Positions 11,994-26,946 of a stretch of DNA of 64,000 bases are shown one piece after another (positions within the stretch are counted from its first letter, which is position 1; every line of letters starts with the position of its first letter). The notes beneath the pieces were generated by a model. That model was not told the DNA's origin. It searched no databases and saw only the letters and a list, made by a program, of their open reading frames with translations. Made by a program: the position numbers and the translations under genes. Origin of the DNA: Channa striata (Eukaryota; Chordata; Actinopteri; Anabantiformes; Channidae); contig JAUPFM010000062.1 of NCBI GenBank assembly GCA_033026295.1, positions 117,919 through 181,918 of the forward strand. The letters are read 5' to 3'.

Positions 11994-14900
11994 AATCTTG
12001 TATAGAACAATTTCTGCACCAAACTCAAATAAAACTGTGTCTGCCTTCTTATTTAGCCTAAATCCAGTCAGCAGAATATAAAAACAAGCTTGTGGGATGT
12101 TTCCTTAAAAGACAGTAAATGCATGTAATTCAAGCATCCTTTTATGCTCGCAATCGCCTTTTCTCAGCGAGAAAATGCTGTTTTGAAGCCAAGCTTGTAT
12201 TGAACAATTTCTGCACCAAACTCAAATAGAACTTTGTCTGCCTTCTTATTTAGCCTAAATCCAGTCAGCAGAACATAAAAACAAGCATGTGGGAAGTTTC
12301 CTTAAAAGAGAGTAAATGCATGTAATTCAAGCATCCTTTTATTCTCGCAATCGCCTTTTCTCAGCGAGAAAATGCTGTTTTGAAGCCAAGCTTGTATTGA
12401 ACAATTTCTGCACCAAACTCAAATAAAACTGTGTCTGCCTTCTTATTTAGCCTAAATCCAGTCAGCAGAACATAAAAACAAGCATGTGGGATGTATCCTT
12501 AAAAGAGAGTAAATGCATGTAATTCAAGCATCCTTTTATGCTCGCAATCGCCTTTTCTCAGTGAGAAAATGCTGTTTTGAAGCCAATCTTCTATTGAACA
12601 ATTTCTGCACCAAAGTAAAATAAAACTGTGTCTGCATTCTTATTTAGCCTAAATCCACTCAGGAGAGACTGAAAATAAGCTTGTGGGATGTTTCCTTAAA
12701 AGACACTAAATGCATGTAAATCAAGCATCCTTTTATGCTCGCAATCGCCTTTTCTCAGCGAGAAAATGCTGTTTTGAAGCCAAGCTTGTATTGAACAATT
12801 TCTGCACCAAACTCAAATAAAACTGTGTCTGCCTTCTTATTTAGCCTAAATCCACTCAGAGAGACTGAAAATAAGCTTGTGGGATGTTTCTTTAAAAGAC
12901 AGTAAATGCATGTAATTCAAGCATCCTTTTATGCTCATAATCGCCTTTTCTCAGCGAGAAAATGCTGTTTTGAAGCCAAGCTTGTATTGAACAATTTCTG
13001 CACCAAACTCAAATAAAACTGTGTCTGCCTTCTTATTTAGCCTTAATCCACTCAGGAGAGACTGAAAATAAACTTGTGGGATGTTTCCTTAAAAGACAGT
13101 AAATGCATGTAATTCAAGCATCCTTTTATCCTCGCAATCGCCTTTTCTCAGCGAGAAAATGCTGTTTTGAAGCCAAGCTTGTATTGAACAATTTCTGCAC
13201 CAAACTCAAATAAAACTGTGTCTGCCTTCTTATTAAGCCTAAATCCAGTCAGCAGAATATAAAAACAAGCGTGTGGGATGTTTCCTTAAAAGACAGTAAA
13301 TGCATGTAATTCAAGCATCCTTTTGTGCTCGCAATCGCCTTTTCTCAGCGAGAAAATGCTGTTTTGAAGCCAAGCTTGTATTGAACAATTTCTGCACCAA
13401 AGTCAAATAAAACTGTGTCTGCCTTCTTATTTAGCCTAAATCCAGTCAGCAGAATATAAAAACAAGCTTGTGGGATGTTTCCTTTAAAGACAGTAAATGC
13501 ATGTAATTCAAGCATCCTTTTATGCTCGTTATCGCCTTTTCACAGCGAGAAAATGCTGTTTTGAAGCAAAGCTTGTATTGAACAATTTCTGCACCAAACT
13601 CAAATAAAACTGTGTCTGCCTTCTTATTTAGCCTTAATCCACTCAGGAGAGACTAAAAATAAACTTGTGGGATGTTTCCTTAAAAGACAGTAAATGCATG
13701 TAATTCAAGCATCCTTTTATCCTCGCAATCGCCTTTTCTCAGCGAGAAAATGCTGTTTTGAAGCCAATCTTGTATTGAACAATTTCTGCACCAAACTCAA
13801 ATAAAACCTGTGTCTGCCTTCTTATTTAGATTAAATCCAGTCAGCAGAATATAAAAACAAGCTTGTGGGATGTTTCCTTAAAAGACAGTAAATGCATGTA
13901 ATTCAAGCATCCTTTTATGTTCGCAATCGCCTTTTCTCAGCGAGAAAATGCTGTTTTGAAGCCAATCTTGTATTGAACAATTTCTGAACCAAACTCAAAT
14001 AAAACTGTGTCTGCCTTCTTATTTAGCCTAAATCCACTCAGGAGAGACTGAAAATAAGCTTGTGGGATGTTTCCTTAAAAGACAGTAAATGCATGTAATT
14101 CAAGTATCCTTTTATGCTCGCAATCGCCTTTTCTCAGCGAGAAAATGCTGTTTTGAAGCCAAGCTTGTATTGAACAATTTCTGCACCAAACTCAAATAAA
14201 ACTGTGTCTGCCTTCCTTTTTAGCCTAAATCCACTCAGGACAGACTGAAAATAAGCTTGTGGGATGTTTCCTTAAAAGACAGTAAATGCATGTAATTCAA
14301 GCATCCTTTTATGCTCGCAATCGCCTTTTCTCAGCGAGAAAATGCTGTTTTGAAGCCAAGCTTGTATTGAACAATTTCTGCACCAAACTCAATTAAAACT
14401 GTGTCTGCCTTCTTATTTAGCCTAAATCCAGTCAGCAGAATATAAAAACAAGCTTGTGGGATGTTTCCTTAAAAGACAGTAAATGCATGTAATTCAAGCA
14501 TCCTTTTATGCTCGCCAATCGCCTTTTCTTAGCGAGAAAATGCTGTTTTGAAGCCAAGCTTGTATTGAACAATTTCTGCACCAAACTCAAATAAAACTGT
14601 GTCTGCCTTCTTATTTAGCCTAAATCCACTCAGGAGAGACTGAAAATAAGCTTGTGGGATGTTTCCTTAAAAGACAGTAAATGCATGTAATTCAAGCATC
14701 CTTTAATGCTCGCAATCGCCTTTTCTCAGCGAGAAAATGCTGTTTTGAAGCCAAGCTTGTATTGAACAATTTCTGCACCAAAGTCAAATAAAACTGTGTC
14801 TGCCTTCTTTTTAGCATAAATCCACTCAGGAGAGACTGAAAATAAGCTTGTGGGATGTTTCCTTAAAAGACAGTAAATGCATGTAAATCAAGCATCCTTT

Positions 14901-17900
14901 TATGCTCGCAATCGCCTTTTCTCAGCGAGAAAATGCTGTTTTGAAGCCAAGCTTGTATTGAACAATTTCTGCACCAAAGTCAAATAAAACTGTGTCTGCC
15001 TTCTTATTTAGCCTAAATCCAGTCAGCAGAATATAAAAACAAGCTTGTGGGATGTTTCCTTTAAAGACAGTAAATGCATGTAATTCAAGCATCCTTTTAT
15101 GCTCGTTATCGCCTTTTCACAGCGAGAAAATGCTGTTTTGAAGCCAAGCTTGTATTGAACAATTTCTGCACCAAACTCAAATAAAACTGTGTCTGCCTTC
15201 TTATTTAGCCTTAATCCACTCAGGAGAGACTGAAAATAAACTTGTGGGATGTTTCCTTAAAAGACAGTAAATGCATGTAATTCAAGCATCCTTTTATGCT
15301 CGAAATCGCCTTTTCTCAGCGAGAAAATGCTGTTTTGAAGCCAATCTTGTATTGAACAATTTCTGCACCAAACTCAAATAAAACTGTGTCTGCCTTCTTA
15401 TTAAGCCTAAATCCAGTCAGCAGAATATAAAAACAAGCTTGTGGGATGTTTCCTTTAAAGACAGTAAATGCATGTAATTCAAGCATCCTTTTATGCTCGT
15501 TATAGCCTTTTCACAGCGAGAAAATGCTGTTTTGAAGCAAAGCTTGTATTGAACAATTTCTGCACCAAACTCAAATAAAACCGTGTCTGCCTTCTTATTT
15601 AGCGTAAATCCACCCAGAAGAGACTGAAAATAAGCTTTTGGGATGTTTCCTTAAAAGACAGTAAATGCATGTAATTCAAGCATCCTTTTATGCTCGCAAT
15701 CGCCTTTTCTCAGTGAGAAAATGCTGTTTTGAAGCCAATCTTCTATTGAACAATTTCTGCACCAAAGTAAAATAAAACTGTGTCTGCATTCTTATTTAGC
15801 CTAAATCCACTCAGGAGAGACTGAAAATAAGCTTGTGGGATGTTTCCTTAAAAGACACTAAATGCATGTAAATCAAGCATCCTTTTATGCTCGCAATCGC
15901 CTTTTCTCAGCGAGAAAATGCTGTTTTGAAGCCAAGCTTGTATTGAACAATTTCTGCACCAAACTCAAATAAAACTGTGTCTGCCTTCTTATTTAGCCTA
16001 AATCCACTCAGGAGAGACTGAAAATAAGCTTGTGGGATGTTTCTTTAAAAGACAGTAAATGCATGTAATTCAAGCATCCTTTTATGCTCGCAATCGCCTT
16101 TTCTCAGCGAGAAAATGCTGTTTTGAAGCCAAGCTTGTATTGAACAATTTCTGCACCAAACTCAAATAAAACTGTGTCTGCCTTCTTATTTAGCCTTAAT
16201 CCACTCAGGAGAGACTGAAAATAAACTTGTGGGATGTTTCCTTAAAAGACAGTAAATGCATGTAATTCAAGCATCCTTTTATCCTCGCAATCGCCTTTTC
16301 TCAGCGAGAAAATGCTGTTTTGAAGCCAAGCTTGTATTGAACAATTTCTGCACCAAACTCAAATAAAACTGTGTCTGCCTTCTTATTTAGATTAAATCCA
16401 GTCAGCAGAATATAAAAACAAGCTTGTGGGATGTTTCCTTAAAAGACAGTAAATGCATGTAATTCAAGCATCCTTTTATGTTCGCAATCGCCTTTTCTCA
16501 GCGAGAAAATGCTGTTTTGAAGCCAATCTTGTATTGAACAATTTCTGAACCAAACTCAAATAAAACTGTGTCTGCCTTCTTATTTAGCCTAAATCCACTC
16601 AGGAGAGACTGAAAATAAGCTTGTGGGATGTTTCCTTAAAAGACAGTAAATGCATGTAATTCAAGCATCCTTTTATGCTCGCAATCGCCTTTTCTCAGCG
16701 AGAAAATGCTGTTTTGAAGCCAAGCTTGTATTGAACAATTTCTGCACCAAACTCAAATAAAACTGTGTCTGCCTTCTTATTTAGCCTAAATCCAGTCAGC
16801 AGAATATAAAAACAAGCTTGTGGGATGTTTCCTTAAAAGACAGTAAATGCATGTAATTCAAGCATCCTTTCATGCTCGCAATCGCCTTTTCTCAGCGAGA
16901 AAATGCTGTTTTGAAGCCAATCTTGTATTGAACAATTTCTGCACCAAATTCAAATAAAACTGTGTCTGCCTTCTTATTTAGCCTAAATCCACTCAGGAGA
17001 GACTGAAAATAAGCTTTGTGGGATGTTTCCTTAAAAGACAGTAAATGCATGTAATTCAAGCATCCTTTTATGCTCGCAATCGCCTTTTCTCAGCGAGAAA
17101 ATGCTGTTTTGAAGCAAAGCTTGAATTGAACAATTTCTGCACAAAACTCAAATAAAACCGTGTCTGCCTTCTTATTTAGCGTAAATCCACCCAGAAGAGA
17201 CTGAAAATAAGCTTTTGGGATGTTTCCTTAAAAGACAGTAAATGCATGTAATTCAAGCATCCTTTTATGCTCGCAATCGCCTTTTCTCAGCGAGAAAATG
17301 CTGTTTTGAAGCCAATCTTGTATTGAACAATTTCTGCACCAAAGTCAAATAAAACTGTGTTTGCCTTCTTATTTAGCCTTAATCCAGTCAGCAGAACATA
17401 AAAACAAGCTTGTGGGATGTTTCATTAAAAGACAGTAAATGCATGTAATTCAAGCATCCTTTTATGCTCGCAATCGCCTTTTCTCAGCGAGAAATGCTGT
17501 TTTGAAGCAAAGCTTGTATTGAACAAATTCTGCACCAAACTCAAATAAAACTGTGTCTGCCTTCTTATTTAGCCTAAATCCAGTCAGCAGAATATAAAAA
17601 CAAGCTTGTGGGATGTTTCCTTAAAAGACAGTAAATGCATGTAATTCAAGCATCCTTTTATGCTCGCAATCGCCTTTTCTCAGCGAGAAAATGCTGTTTT
17701 GAAGCCAAGCTTGTACTGAACAATTTCTGCACCAAAGTCAAATAAAACTGTGTTTGCCTTCTTATTTAGCCTAAATCCAGTCAGCAGAACATAAAAACAA
17801 GCTTGTGGGATGTTTCATTAAAAGACAGTAAATGCATGTAATTCAAGCATCCTTTTATGCTCGCAATCGCCTTTTCTCAGCGAGAAATGCTGTTTTGAAG

Positions 17901-18096
17901 CAAAGCTTGTATTGAACAATTTCTGCACCAAACTCAAATAAAACTGTGTCTGCCTTCCTTTTTAGCCTAAATCCACTCAGGAGAGACTGAAAATAAGCTT
18001 GTGGGATGTTTCCTTAAAGACAGTAAATGCATGTAATTCAAGCATCCTTTTATCTCGCAATCGCCTTTTCTCAGCGAGAAAATGCTGTTTGAAGCC

Positions 18097-19081
18097 AATC
18101 TTGTATTGAACAAATTCTGCACCAAACTCAAATAAAACTGTGTCTGTCTTCTTTTTTAGCCTAAATCCAGTCAGCAGAATATAAAAACAAGCTTGTGGGA
18201 TGTTTCCTTAAAAGACAGTAAATGCATGTAATTCAAGCACCCTTTTATGCTCGCAATCGCCTTTTCTCAGCGAGAAAATGCTGTTTTGAAGCCAAGCTTG
18301 TATTGAACAATTTCTGCACCAAACTCAAATAAAACCGTGTCTGCCTTCTTATTTAGCGTAAATCCACTCAGGAGAGACTGAAAATAAGCTTGTGGGATGT
18401 TTCCTTAAAAGACAGTAAATGGATGTAATGCAAGTATCCTTTTATGCTCGTTATCGCCTTTTCTAAGCGAGAAAATGCTGTTTTGAAGCCAATCTTGTAT
18501 TGAACAATTTCTGCACCAAACTCAAATAAAACTGTGTCTGCCTTCTTATTTAGCCTAAATCCAGTCAGCAGAATATAAAAACAAGCTTGTGGGATGTTTC
18601 CTTAAAAGACAGTAAATGCATGTAATTCAAGAATCCTTTTATGCTCGCAATCGCCTTTTCACAGCGAGAAAATGCTGTTTTGAAGCCAAGCTTGTATTGA
18701 ACAATTTCTGCACCAAACTCAAATAAAACTGTGTCTGCCTTCTTATTTAGCCTTAATCCACTCAGGAGAGACTGAAAATAAACTTGTGGGATGTTTCCTT
18801 AAAAGACAGTAAATGCATGTAATTCAAGCATCCTTTTATGCTCGAAATCGCCTTTTCTCAGCGAGAAAATGCTGTTTTGAAGCCAATCTTGTATTGAACA
18901 ATTTCTGCACCAAACTCAAATAAAACTGTGTCTGCCTTCTTATTAAGCCTAAATCCAGTCAGCAGAATATAAAAACAAGCTTGTGGGATGTTTCCTTTAA
19001 AGACAGTAAATGCATGTAATTCAAGCATCCTTTTATGCTCGTTATAGCCTTTTCACAGCGAGAAAATGCTGTTTTGAAGCA
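18097..19081 (+). repeat. Cassette M, copy 3 (5 monomers)
   Basis: It is a complete match in marker order to copy 1, preceded by N (17314-18096) and followed by K monomers a and b. Its third monomer keeps the consensus CGCAATCG, a useful reference for the altered copies at about 41280 and 52298. Confidence 0.65.
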
Positions 19082-21044
19082 AAGCTTGTATTGAACAATT
19101 TCTGCACCAAACTCAAATAAAACCGTGTCTGCCTTCTTATTTAGCGTAAATCCACCCAGAAGAGACTGAAAATAAGCTTTTGGGATGTTTCCTTAAAAGA
19201 CAGTAAATGCATGTAATTCAAGCATCCTTTTATGCTCGCAATCGCCTTTTCTCAGCGAGAAAATGCTGTTTTGAAGCCAATCTTGTATAGAACAATTTCT
19301 GCACCAAACTCAAATAAAACTGTGTCTGCCTTCTTATTTAGCCTAAATCCAGTCAGCAGAATATAAAAACAAGCTTGTGGGATGTTTCCTTAAAAGACAG
19401 TAAATGCATGTAATTCAAGCATCCTTTTATGCTCGCAATCGCCTTTTCTCAGCGAGAAATGCTGTTTTGAAGCAAAGCTTGTATTGAACAATTTCTGCAC
19501 CAAACTCAAATAAAACTGTGTCTGCCTTCCTTTTTAGCCTAAATCCACTCAGGAGAGACTGAAAATAAGCTTGTGGGATGTTTCCTTAAAAGACAGTAAA
19601 TGCATGTAATTCAAGCATCCCTTTATCCTCGCAATCGCATTTTCTCAGCGAGAAAATGCTGTTTTGAAGCCAATCTTGTATTGAACAATTTCTGCACCAA
19701 AGTCAAATAAAACTGTGTTTGCCTTCTTATTTAGCCTTAATCCAGTCAGCAGAACATAAAAACAAGCTTGTGGGATGTTTCATTAAAAGACAGTAAATGC
19801 ATGTAATTCAAGCATCCTTTTATGCTCGCAATCGCCTTTTCTCAGCGAGAAATGCTGTTTTGAAGCAAAGCTTGTATTGAACAAATTCTGCACCAAACTC
19901 AAATAAAACTGTGTCTGCCTTCTTATTTAGCCTAAATCCAGTCAGCAGAATATAAAAACAAGCTTGTAGGATGTTTCCTTAAAAGACAGTAAATGCATGT
20001 AATTCAAGCATCCTTTTATGCTCAATCGCCTTTTCTCAGCGAGAAAATGCTGTTTTGAAGCCAAGCTTGTACTGAACAATTTCTGCACCAAAGTCAAATA
20101 AAACTGTGTTTGCCTTCTTATTTAGCCTAAATCCAGTCAGCAGAACATAAAAACAAGCTTGTGGGATGTTTCATTAAAAGACAGTAAATGCATGTAATTC
20201 AAGCATCCTTTTATGCTCGTAATCGCCTTTTCTCAGCGAGAAATGCTGTTTTGAAGCAAAGCTTGTATTGAACAATTTCTGCACCAAACTCAAATAAAAC
20301 TGTGTCTGCCTTCCTTTTTAGCCTAAATCCACTCAGGAGAGACTGAAAATAAGCTTGTGGGATGTTTCCTTAAAAGACAGTAAATGCATGTAATTCAAGC
20401 ATCCTTTTATCCTCGCAATCGCCTTTTCTCAGCGAGAAAATGCTGTTTTGAAGCCAATCTTGTATTGAACAAATTCTGCACCAAACTCAAATAAAACTGT
20501 GTCTGTCTTCTTATTTAGCCTAAATCCAGTCAGCAGAATATAAAAACAAGCTTGTGGGATGTTTCCTTAAAAGACAGTAAATGCATGTAAATCAATCATC
20601 CTTTTATGCTCGCAATCGCCTTTTCTCAGCGAGAAAATGCTGTTTTGAAGCCAAGCTTGTATTGAACAATTTCTGCACCAAAGTCAAATAAAACTGTGTT
20701 TGCCTTCTTATTTAGCCTAAATCCAGTCAGCAGAACATAAAAACAAGCTTGTGGGATGTTTCATTAAAAGACAGTAAATGCATGTAATTCAAGCATCCTT
20801 TTATGCTCGCAATCGCCTTTTCTCAGCGAGAAATGCTGTTTTGAAGCAAAGCTTGTATTGAACAATTTCTGCACCAAGCTCAAATAAAACTGTGTCTGCC
20901 TTCCTTTTTAGCCTAAATCCACTCAGGAGAGACTGAAAATAAGCTTGTGGGATGTTTCCTTAAAAGACAGTAAATGCATGTAATTCAAGCATCCTTTTAT
21001 CTCGCAATCGCCTTTTCTCAGCGAGAAAATGCTGTTTTGAAGCC

Positions 21045-21832
21045 AATCTTGTATTGAACAAATTCTGCACCAAACTCAAATAAAACTGTGTCTGTCTTCT
21101 TATTTAGCCTAAATCCAGTCAGCAGAATATAAAAACAAGCTTGTGGGATGTTTCCTTAAAAGACAGTAAATGCATGTAATTCAAGCACCCTTTTATGCTC
21201 GCAATCGCCTTTTCTCAGCGAGAAAATGCTGTTTTGAAGCCAAGCTTGTATTGAACAATTTCTGCACCAAACTCAAATAAAACCGTGTCTGCCTTCTTAT
21301 TTAGCGTAAATCCACTCAGGAGAGACTGAAAATAAGCTTGTGGGATGTTTCCTTAAAAGACAGTAAATGGATGTAATGCAAGTATCCTTTTATGCTCGTT
21401 ATCGCCTTTTCTAAGCGAGAAAATGCTGTTTTGAAGCCAATCTTGTATTGAACAATTTCTGCACCAAACTCAAATAAAACTGTGTCTGCCTTCTTATTTA
21501 GCCTAAATCCAGTCAGCAGAATATAAAAACAAGCTTGTGGGATGTTTCCTTAAAAGACAGTAAATGCATGTAATTCAAGCATCCTTTTATGCTCGCAATC
21601 GCCTTTTCTCAGCGAGAAAATGCTGTTTTGAAGCCAAGCTTGTATTGAACAATTTCTGCACCAAAGTCAAATAAAACTGTGTCTGCCTTCTTATTTAGCC
21701 TAAATCCAGTCAGCAGAATATAAAAACAAGCTTGTGGGATGTTTCCTTTAAAGACAGTAAATGCATGTAATTCAAGCATCCTTTTATGCTCGTTATAGCC
21801 TTTTCACAGCGAGAAAATGCTGTTTTGAAGCA
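21045..21832 (+). repeat. Cassette M, copy 4 (shortened)
   Basis: Monomers 1 and 2 are present. The third has lost the GAATCC and TTTTCACAG markers, and the fourth is missing, so a TTTAAAGAC/CGTTATAGCC monomer follows directly. Confidence 0.55.
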
Positions 21833-24800
21833 AAGCTTGTATTGAACAATTTCTGCACCAAAGTCAAATAAAACTGTGTCTGCCTTCTTATTTAGCCTTA
21901 ATCCACTCAGGAGAGACTGAAAATAAACTTGTGGGATGTTTCCTTAAAAGACAGTAAATGCATGTAATTCAAGCATCCTTTTATCTCGCAATCGCCTTTT
22001 CTCAGCGAGAAAATGCTGTTTTGAAGCCAATCTTGTATTGAACAATTTCTGCACCAAACTCAAATAAAACTGTGTCTGCCTTCTTATTTAGATTAAATCC
22101 AGTCAGCAGAATATAAAAACAAGCTTGTGGGATGTTTCCTTAAAAGACAGTAAATGCATGTAATTCAAGCATCCTTTTATGTTCGCAATCGCCTTTTCTC
22201 AGCGAGAAAATGCTGTTTTGAAGCCAATCTTGTATTGAACAATTTCTGAACCAAACTCAAATAAAACTGTGTCTGCCTTCTTATTTAGCCTAAATCCACT
22301 CAGGAGAGACTGAAAATAAGCTTGTGGGATGTTTCCTTAAAAGACAGTAAATGCATGTAATTCAAGCATCCTTTTATGCTCGCAATCGCCTTTTCTCAGC
22401 GAGAAAATGCTGTTTTGAAGCCAAGCTTGTATTGAACAATTTCTGCACCAAACTCAAATAAAACTGTGTCTGCCTTCTTATTTAGCATAAATCCAGTCAG
22501 CAGAATATAAAAACAAGCTTGTGGGATGTTTCCTTAAAAGACAGTAAATGCATGTAATTCAAGCATCCTTTCATGCTCGCAATCGCCTTTTCTCAGCGAG
22601 AAAATGCTGTTTTGAAGCCAATCTTGTATTGAACAATTTCTGCACCAAATTCAAATAAAACTGTGTCTGCCTTCTTATTTAGCCTAAATCCACTCAGGAG
22701 AGACTGAAAATAAGCTTGTGGGATGTTTCCTTAAAAGACAGTAAATGCATGTAATTCAAGCATCCTTTTATGCTCGCAATCGCCTTTTCTCAGCGAGAAA
22801 ATGCTGTTTTGAAGCAAAGCTTGAATTGAACAATTTCTGCACCAAACTCAAATAAAACCGTGTCTGCCTTCTTATTTAGCGTAAATCCACCCAGAAGAGA
22901 CTGAAAATAAGCTTTTGGGATGTTTCCTTAAAAGACAGTAAATGCATGTAATTCAAGCATCCTTTTATGCTCGCAATCGCCTTTTCTCAGCGAGAAAATG
23001 CTGTTTTAAAGCCAATCTTGTATAGAACAATTTCTGCACCAAACTCAAATAAAACTGTGTCTGCCTTCTTATTTAGCCTAAATCCAGTCAGCAGAATATA
23101 AAAACAAGCTTGTGGGATGTTTCCTTAAAAGACAGTAAATGCATGTAATTCAAGCATCCTTTTATGCTCGCAATCGCCTTTTCTCAGCGAGAAAATGCTG
23201 TTTTGAGGCCAATCTTGTATTGAACAATTTCTGCACCAAACTCAAATAGAACTTTGTCTGCCTTCTTATTTAGCCTAAATCCAGTCAGCAGAACATAAAA
23301 ACAAGCATGTGGGAAGTTTCCTTAAAAGAGAGTAAATGCATGTAATTCAAGCATCCTTTTATTCTCGCAATCGCCTTTTCTCAGCGAGAAAATGCTGTTT
23401 TGAAGCCAAGCTTGTATTGAACAATTTCTGCACCAAACTCAAATAAAACTGTGTCTGCCTTCTTATTTTGCCTAAATCCAGTCAGCAGAACATAAAAACA
23501 AGCTTGTGGGATGTTTCATTAAAAGACAGTAAATGCATGTAATTCAAGCATCCTTTTATGCTCGCAATCGCCTTTTCTCAGCGAGAAAATGCTGTTTTGA
23601 AGCAAAGCTTGAATTGAACAATTTCTGCACCAAACTCAAATAAAACCGTGTCTGCCTTCTTATTTAGCGTAAATCCACCCAGAAGAGACTGAAAATAAGC
23701 TTTTGGGATGTTTCCTTAAAAGACAGTAAATGCATGTAATTCAAGCATCCTTTTATTCTCGCAATCGCCTTTTCTCAGCGAGAAAATGCTGTTTTGAAGC
23801 CAAGCTTGTATTGAACAATTTCTGCACCAAACTCAAATAAAACTGTGTCTGCCTTCTTATTTAGCCTAAATCCAGTCAGCAGAACATAAAAACAAGCTTG
23901 TGGGATGTTTCATTAAAAGACAGTAAATGCATGTAATTCAAGCATCCTTTTATGCTCGCAATCGCCTTTTCTCAGCGAGAAATGCTGTTTTGAAGCAAAG
24001 CTTGTATTGAACAAATTCTGCACCAAACTCAAATAAAACTGTGTCTGCCTTCTTATTTAGCCTTAATCCACTCAGGAGAGACTCAAAATAAACTTGTGGG
24101 ATGTTTCCTTAAAAGACAGTAAATGCATGTAATTCAAGCATCCTTTTATCCTCGCAATCGCCTTTTCTCAGCGAGAAAATGCTGTTTTGAAGCCAAGCTT
24201 GTATTGAACAATTTCTGCACCAAACTCAAATAAAACTGTGTCTGCCTTCTTATTTAGCCTAAATCCAGTCAGCAGAATATAAAAACAAGCTTGTGGGATG
24301 TTTCCTTAAAAGACAGTAAATGCATGTAATTCAAGCATCCTTTCATGCTCGCAATCGCCTTTTCTCAGCGAGAAAATGCTGTTTTGAAGCCAATCTTGTA
24401 TTGAACAATTTCTGCACCAAATTCAAATAAAACTGTGTCTGCCTTCTTATTTAGCCTAAATCCACTCAGGAGAGACTGAAAATAAGCTTGTGGGATGTTT
24501 CCTTAAAAGACAGTAAATGCATGTAATTCAAGCATCCTTTTATGCTCGCAATCGCCTTTTCTCAGCGAGAAAATGCTGTTTTGAAGCCAAGCTTGAATTG
24601 AACAATTTCTGCACCAAACTCAAATAAAACCGTGTCTGCCTTCTTATTTAGCGTAAATCCACCCAGAAGAGACTGAAAATAAGCTTTTGGGATGTTTCCT
24701 TAAAAGACAGTAAATGCATGTAATTCAAGCATCCTTTTATGCTCGCAATCGCCTTTTCTCAGCGAGAAAATGCTGTTTTGAAGCCAAGCTTGTATAGAAC

Positions 24801-26162
24801 AATTTCTGCACCAAACTCAAATAAAACTGTGTCTGCCTTCTTATTTAGCCTAAATCCAGTCAGCAGAATATAAAAACAAGCTTGTGGGATGTTTCCTTAA
24901 AAGACAGTAAATGCATGTAATTCAAGCATCCTTTTATGTTCGCAATCGCCTTTTCTCAGCGAGAAAATGCTGTTTTGAGGCCAATCTTGTATTGAACAAT
25001 TTCTGCACCAAATTCAAATAAAACTGTGTCTGCCTTCCTTTTTAGCATAAATCCACTCAGGAGAGACTGAAAATAAGCTTGTGGGATGTTTCCTTAAAAG
25101 ACAGTAAATGCATGTAATTCAAGCATCCTTTTATGCTTGCAATCGCCTTTTCTCAGCGAGAAAATGCTGTTTTGAAGCCAAGCTTGTATTGAACAATTTC
25201 TGCACCAAACTCAAATAGAACTTTGTCTGCCTTCTTATTTAGCCTAAATCCAGTCAGCAGAACATAAAAACAAGCATGTGGGAAGTTTCCTTAAAAGAGA
25301 GTAAATGCATGTAATTCAAGCATCCTTTTATTCTCGCAATCGCCTTTTCTCAGCGAGAAAATGCTGTTTTGAAGCCAAGCTTGTATTGAACAATTTCTGC
25401 ACCAAACTCAAATAAAACTGTGTCTGCCTTCTTATTTAGCCTAAATCCAGTCAGCAGAACATAAAAACAAGCATGTGGGATGTATCCTTAAAAGAGAGTA
25501 AATGCATGTAATTCAAGCATCCTTTTATACTCGCAATCGCCTTTTCTCAGTGAGAAAATGCTGTTTTGAAGCCAATCTTCTATTGAACAATTTCTGCACC
25601 AAAGTAAAATAAAACTGTGTCTGCATTCTTATTTAGCCTAAATCCACTCAGGAGAGACTGAAAATAAGCTTGTGGGATGTTTCTTTAAAAGACAGTAAAT
25701 GCATGTAAATCAAGCATCCTTTTATGCTCGCAATCGCCTTTTCTCAGCGAGAAAATGCTGTTTTGAAGCCAAGCTTGTATTGAACAATTTCTGCACCAAA
25801 GTCAAATAAAACTGTGTTTGCCTTCTTATTTAGCCTAAATCCAGTCAGCAGAACATAAAAACAAGCTTGTGGGATGTTTCATTAAAAGACAGTAAATGCA
25901 TGTAATTCAAGCATCCTTTTATGCTCGCAATCGCCTTTTCTCAGCGAGAAATGCTGTTTTGAAGCAAAGCTTGTATTGAACAATTTCTGCACCAAGCTCA
26001 AATAAAACTGTGTCTGCCTTCCTTTTTAGCCTAAATCCACTCAGGAGAGACTGAAAATAAGCTTGTGGGATGTTTCCTTAAAAGACAGTAAATGCATGTA
26101 ATTCAAGCATCCTTTTATCTCGCAATCGCCTTTTCTCAGCGAGAAAATGCTGTTTTGAAGCC

Positions 26163-26946
26163 AATCTTGTATTGAACAAATTCTGCACCAAACTCAAATA
26201 AAACTGTGTCTGTCTTCTTATTTAGCCTAAATCCAGTCAGCAGAATATAAAAACAAGCTTGTGGGATGTTTCCTTAAAAGACAGTAAATGCATGTAATTC
26301 AAGCACCCTTTTATGCTCTTAATCGCCTTTTCTCAGCGAGAAAATGCTGTTTTGAAGCCAAGCTTGTATTGAACAATTTCTGCACCAAACTCAAATAAAA
26401 CCGTGTCTGCCTTCTTATTTAGCGTAAATCCACTCAGGAGAGACTGAAAATAAGCTTGTGGGATGTTTCCTTAAAAGACAGTAAATGGATGTAATGCAAG
26501 TATCCTTTTATGCTCGTTATCGCCTTTTCTAAGCGAGAAAATGCTGTTTTGAAGCCAATCTTGTATTGAACAATTTCTGCACCAAAGTCAAATAAAACTG
26601 TGTCTGCCTTCTTATTTAGCCTAAATCCAGTCAGCAGAATATAAAAACAAGCTTGTGGGATGTTTCCTTAAAAGACAGTAAATGCATGTAATTCAAGCAT
26701 CCTTTTATGCTGCAATCGCCTTTTCTCAGCGAGAAAATGCTGTTTTGAAGCCAAGCTTGTATTGAACAATTTCTGCACCAAAGTCAAATAAAACTGTGTC
26801 TGCCTTCTTATTTAGCCTAAATCCAGTCAGCAGAATATAAAAACAAGCTTGTGGGATGTTTCCTTTAAAGACAGTAAATGCATGTAATTCAAGCATCCTT
26901 TTATGCTCGTTATAGCCTTTTTCAGCGAGAAAATGCTGTTTTGAAG
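26163..26946 (+). repeat. Cassette M, copy 5 (shortened, altered at the hypervariable spot)
   Basis: It has the same shortened layout as copy 4. Its first monomer reads GCTCTTAATCG (about 26315) and its third reads ATGCTGCAATCG (about 26706), where copy 4 has CGCAATCG at both places. The CGTTATCG and CGTTATAGCC monomers between and after them are unaltered at the spot, although TTTTTCAGCG at about 26917 has lost bases of the neighbouring stem. Confidence 0.6.
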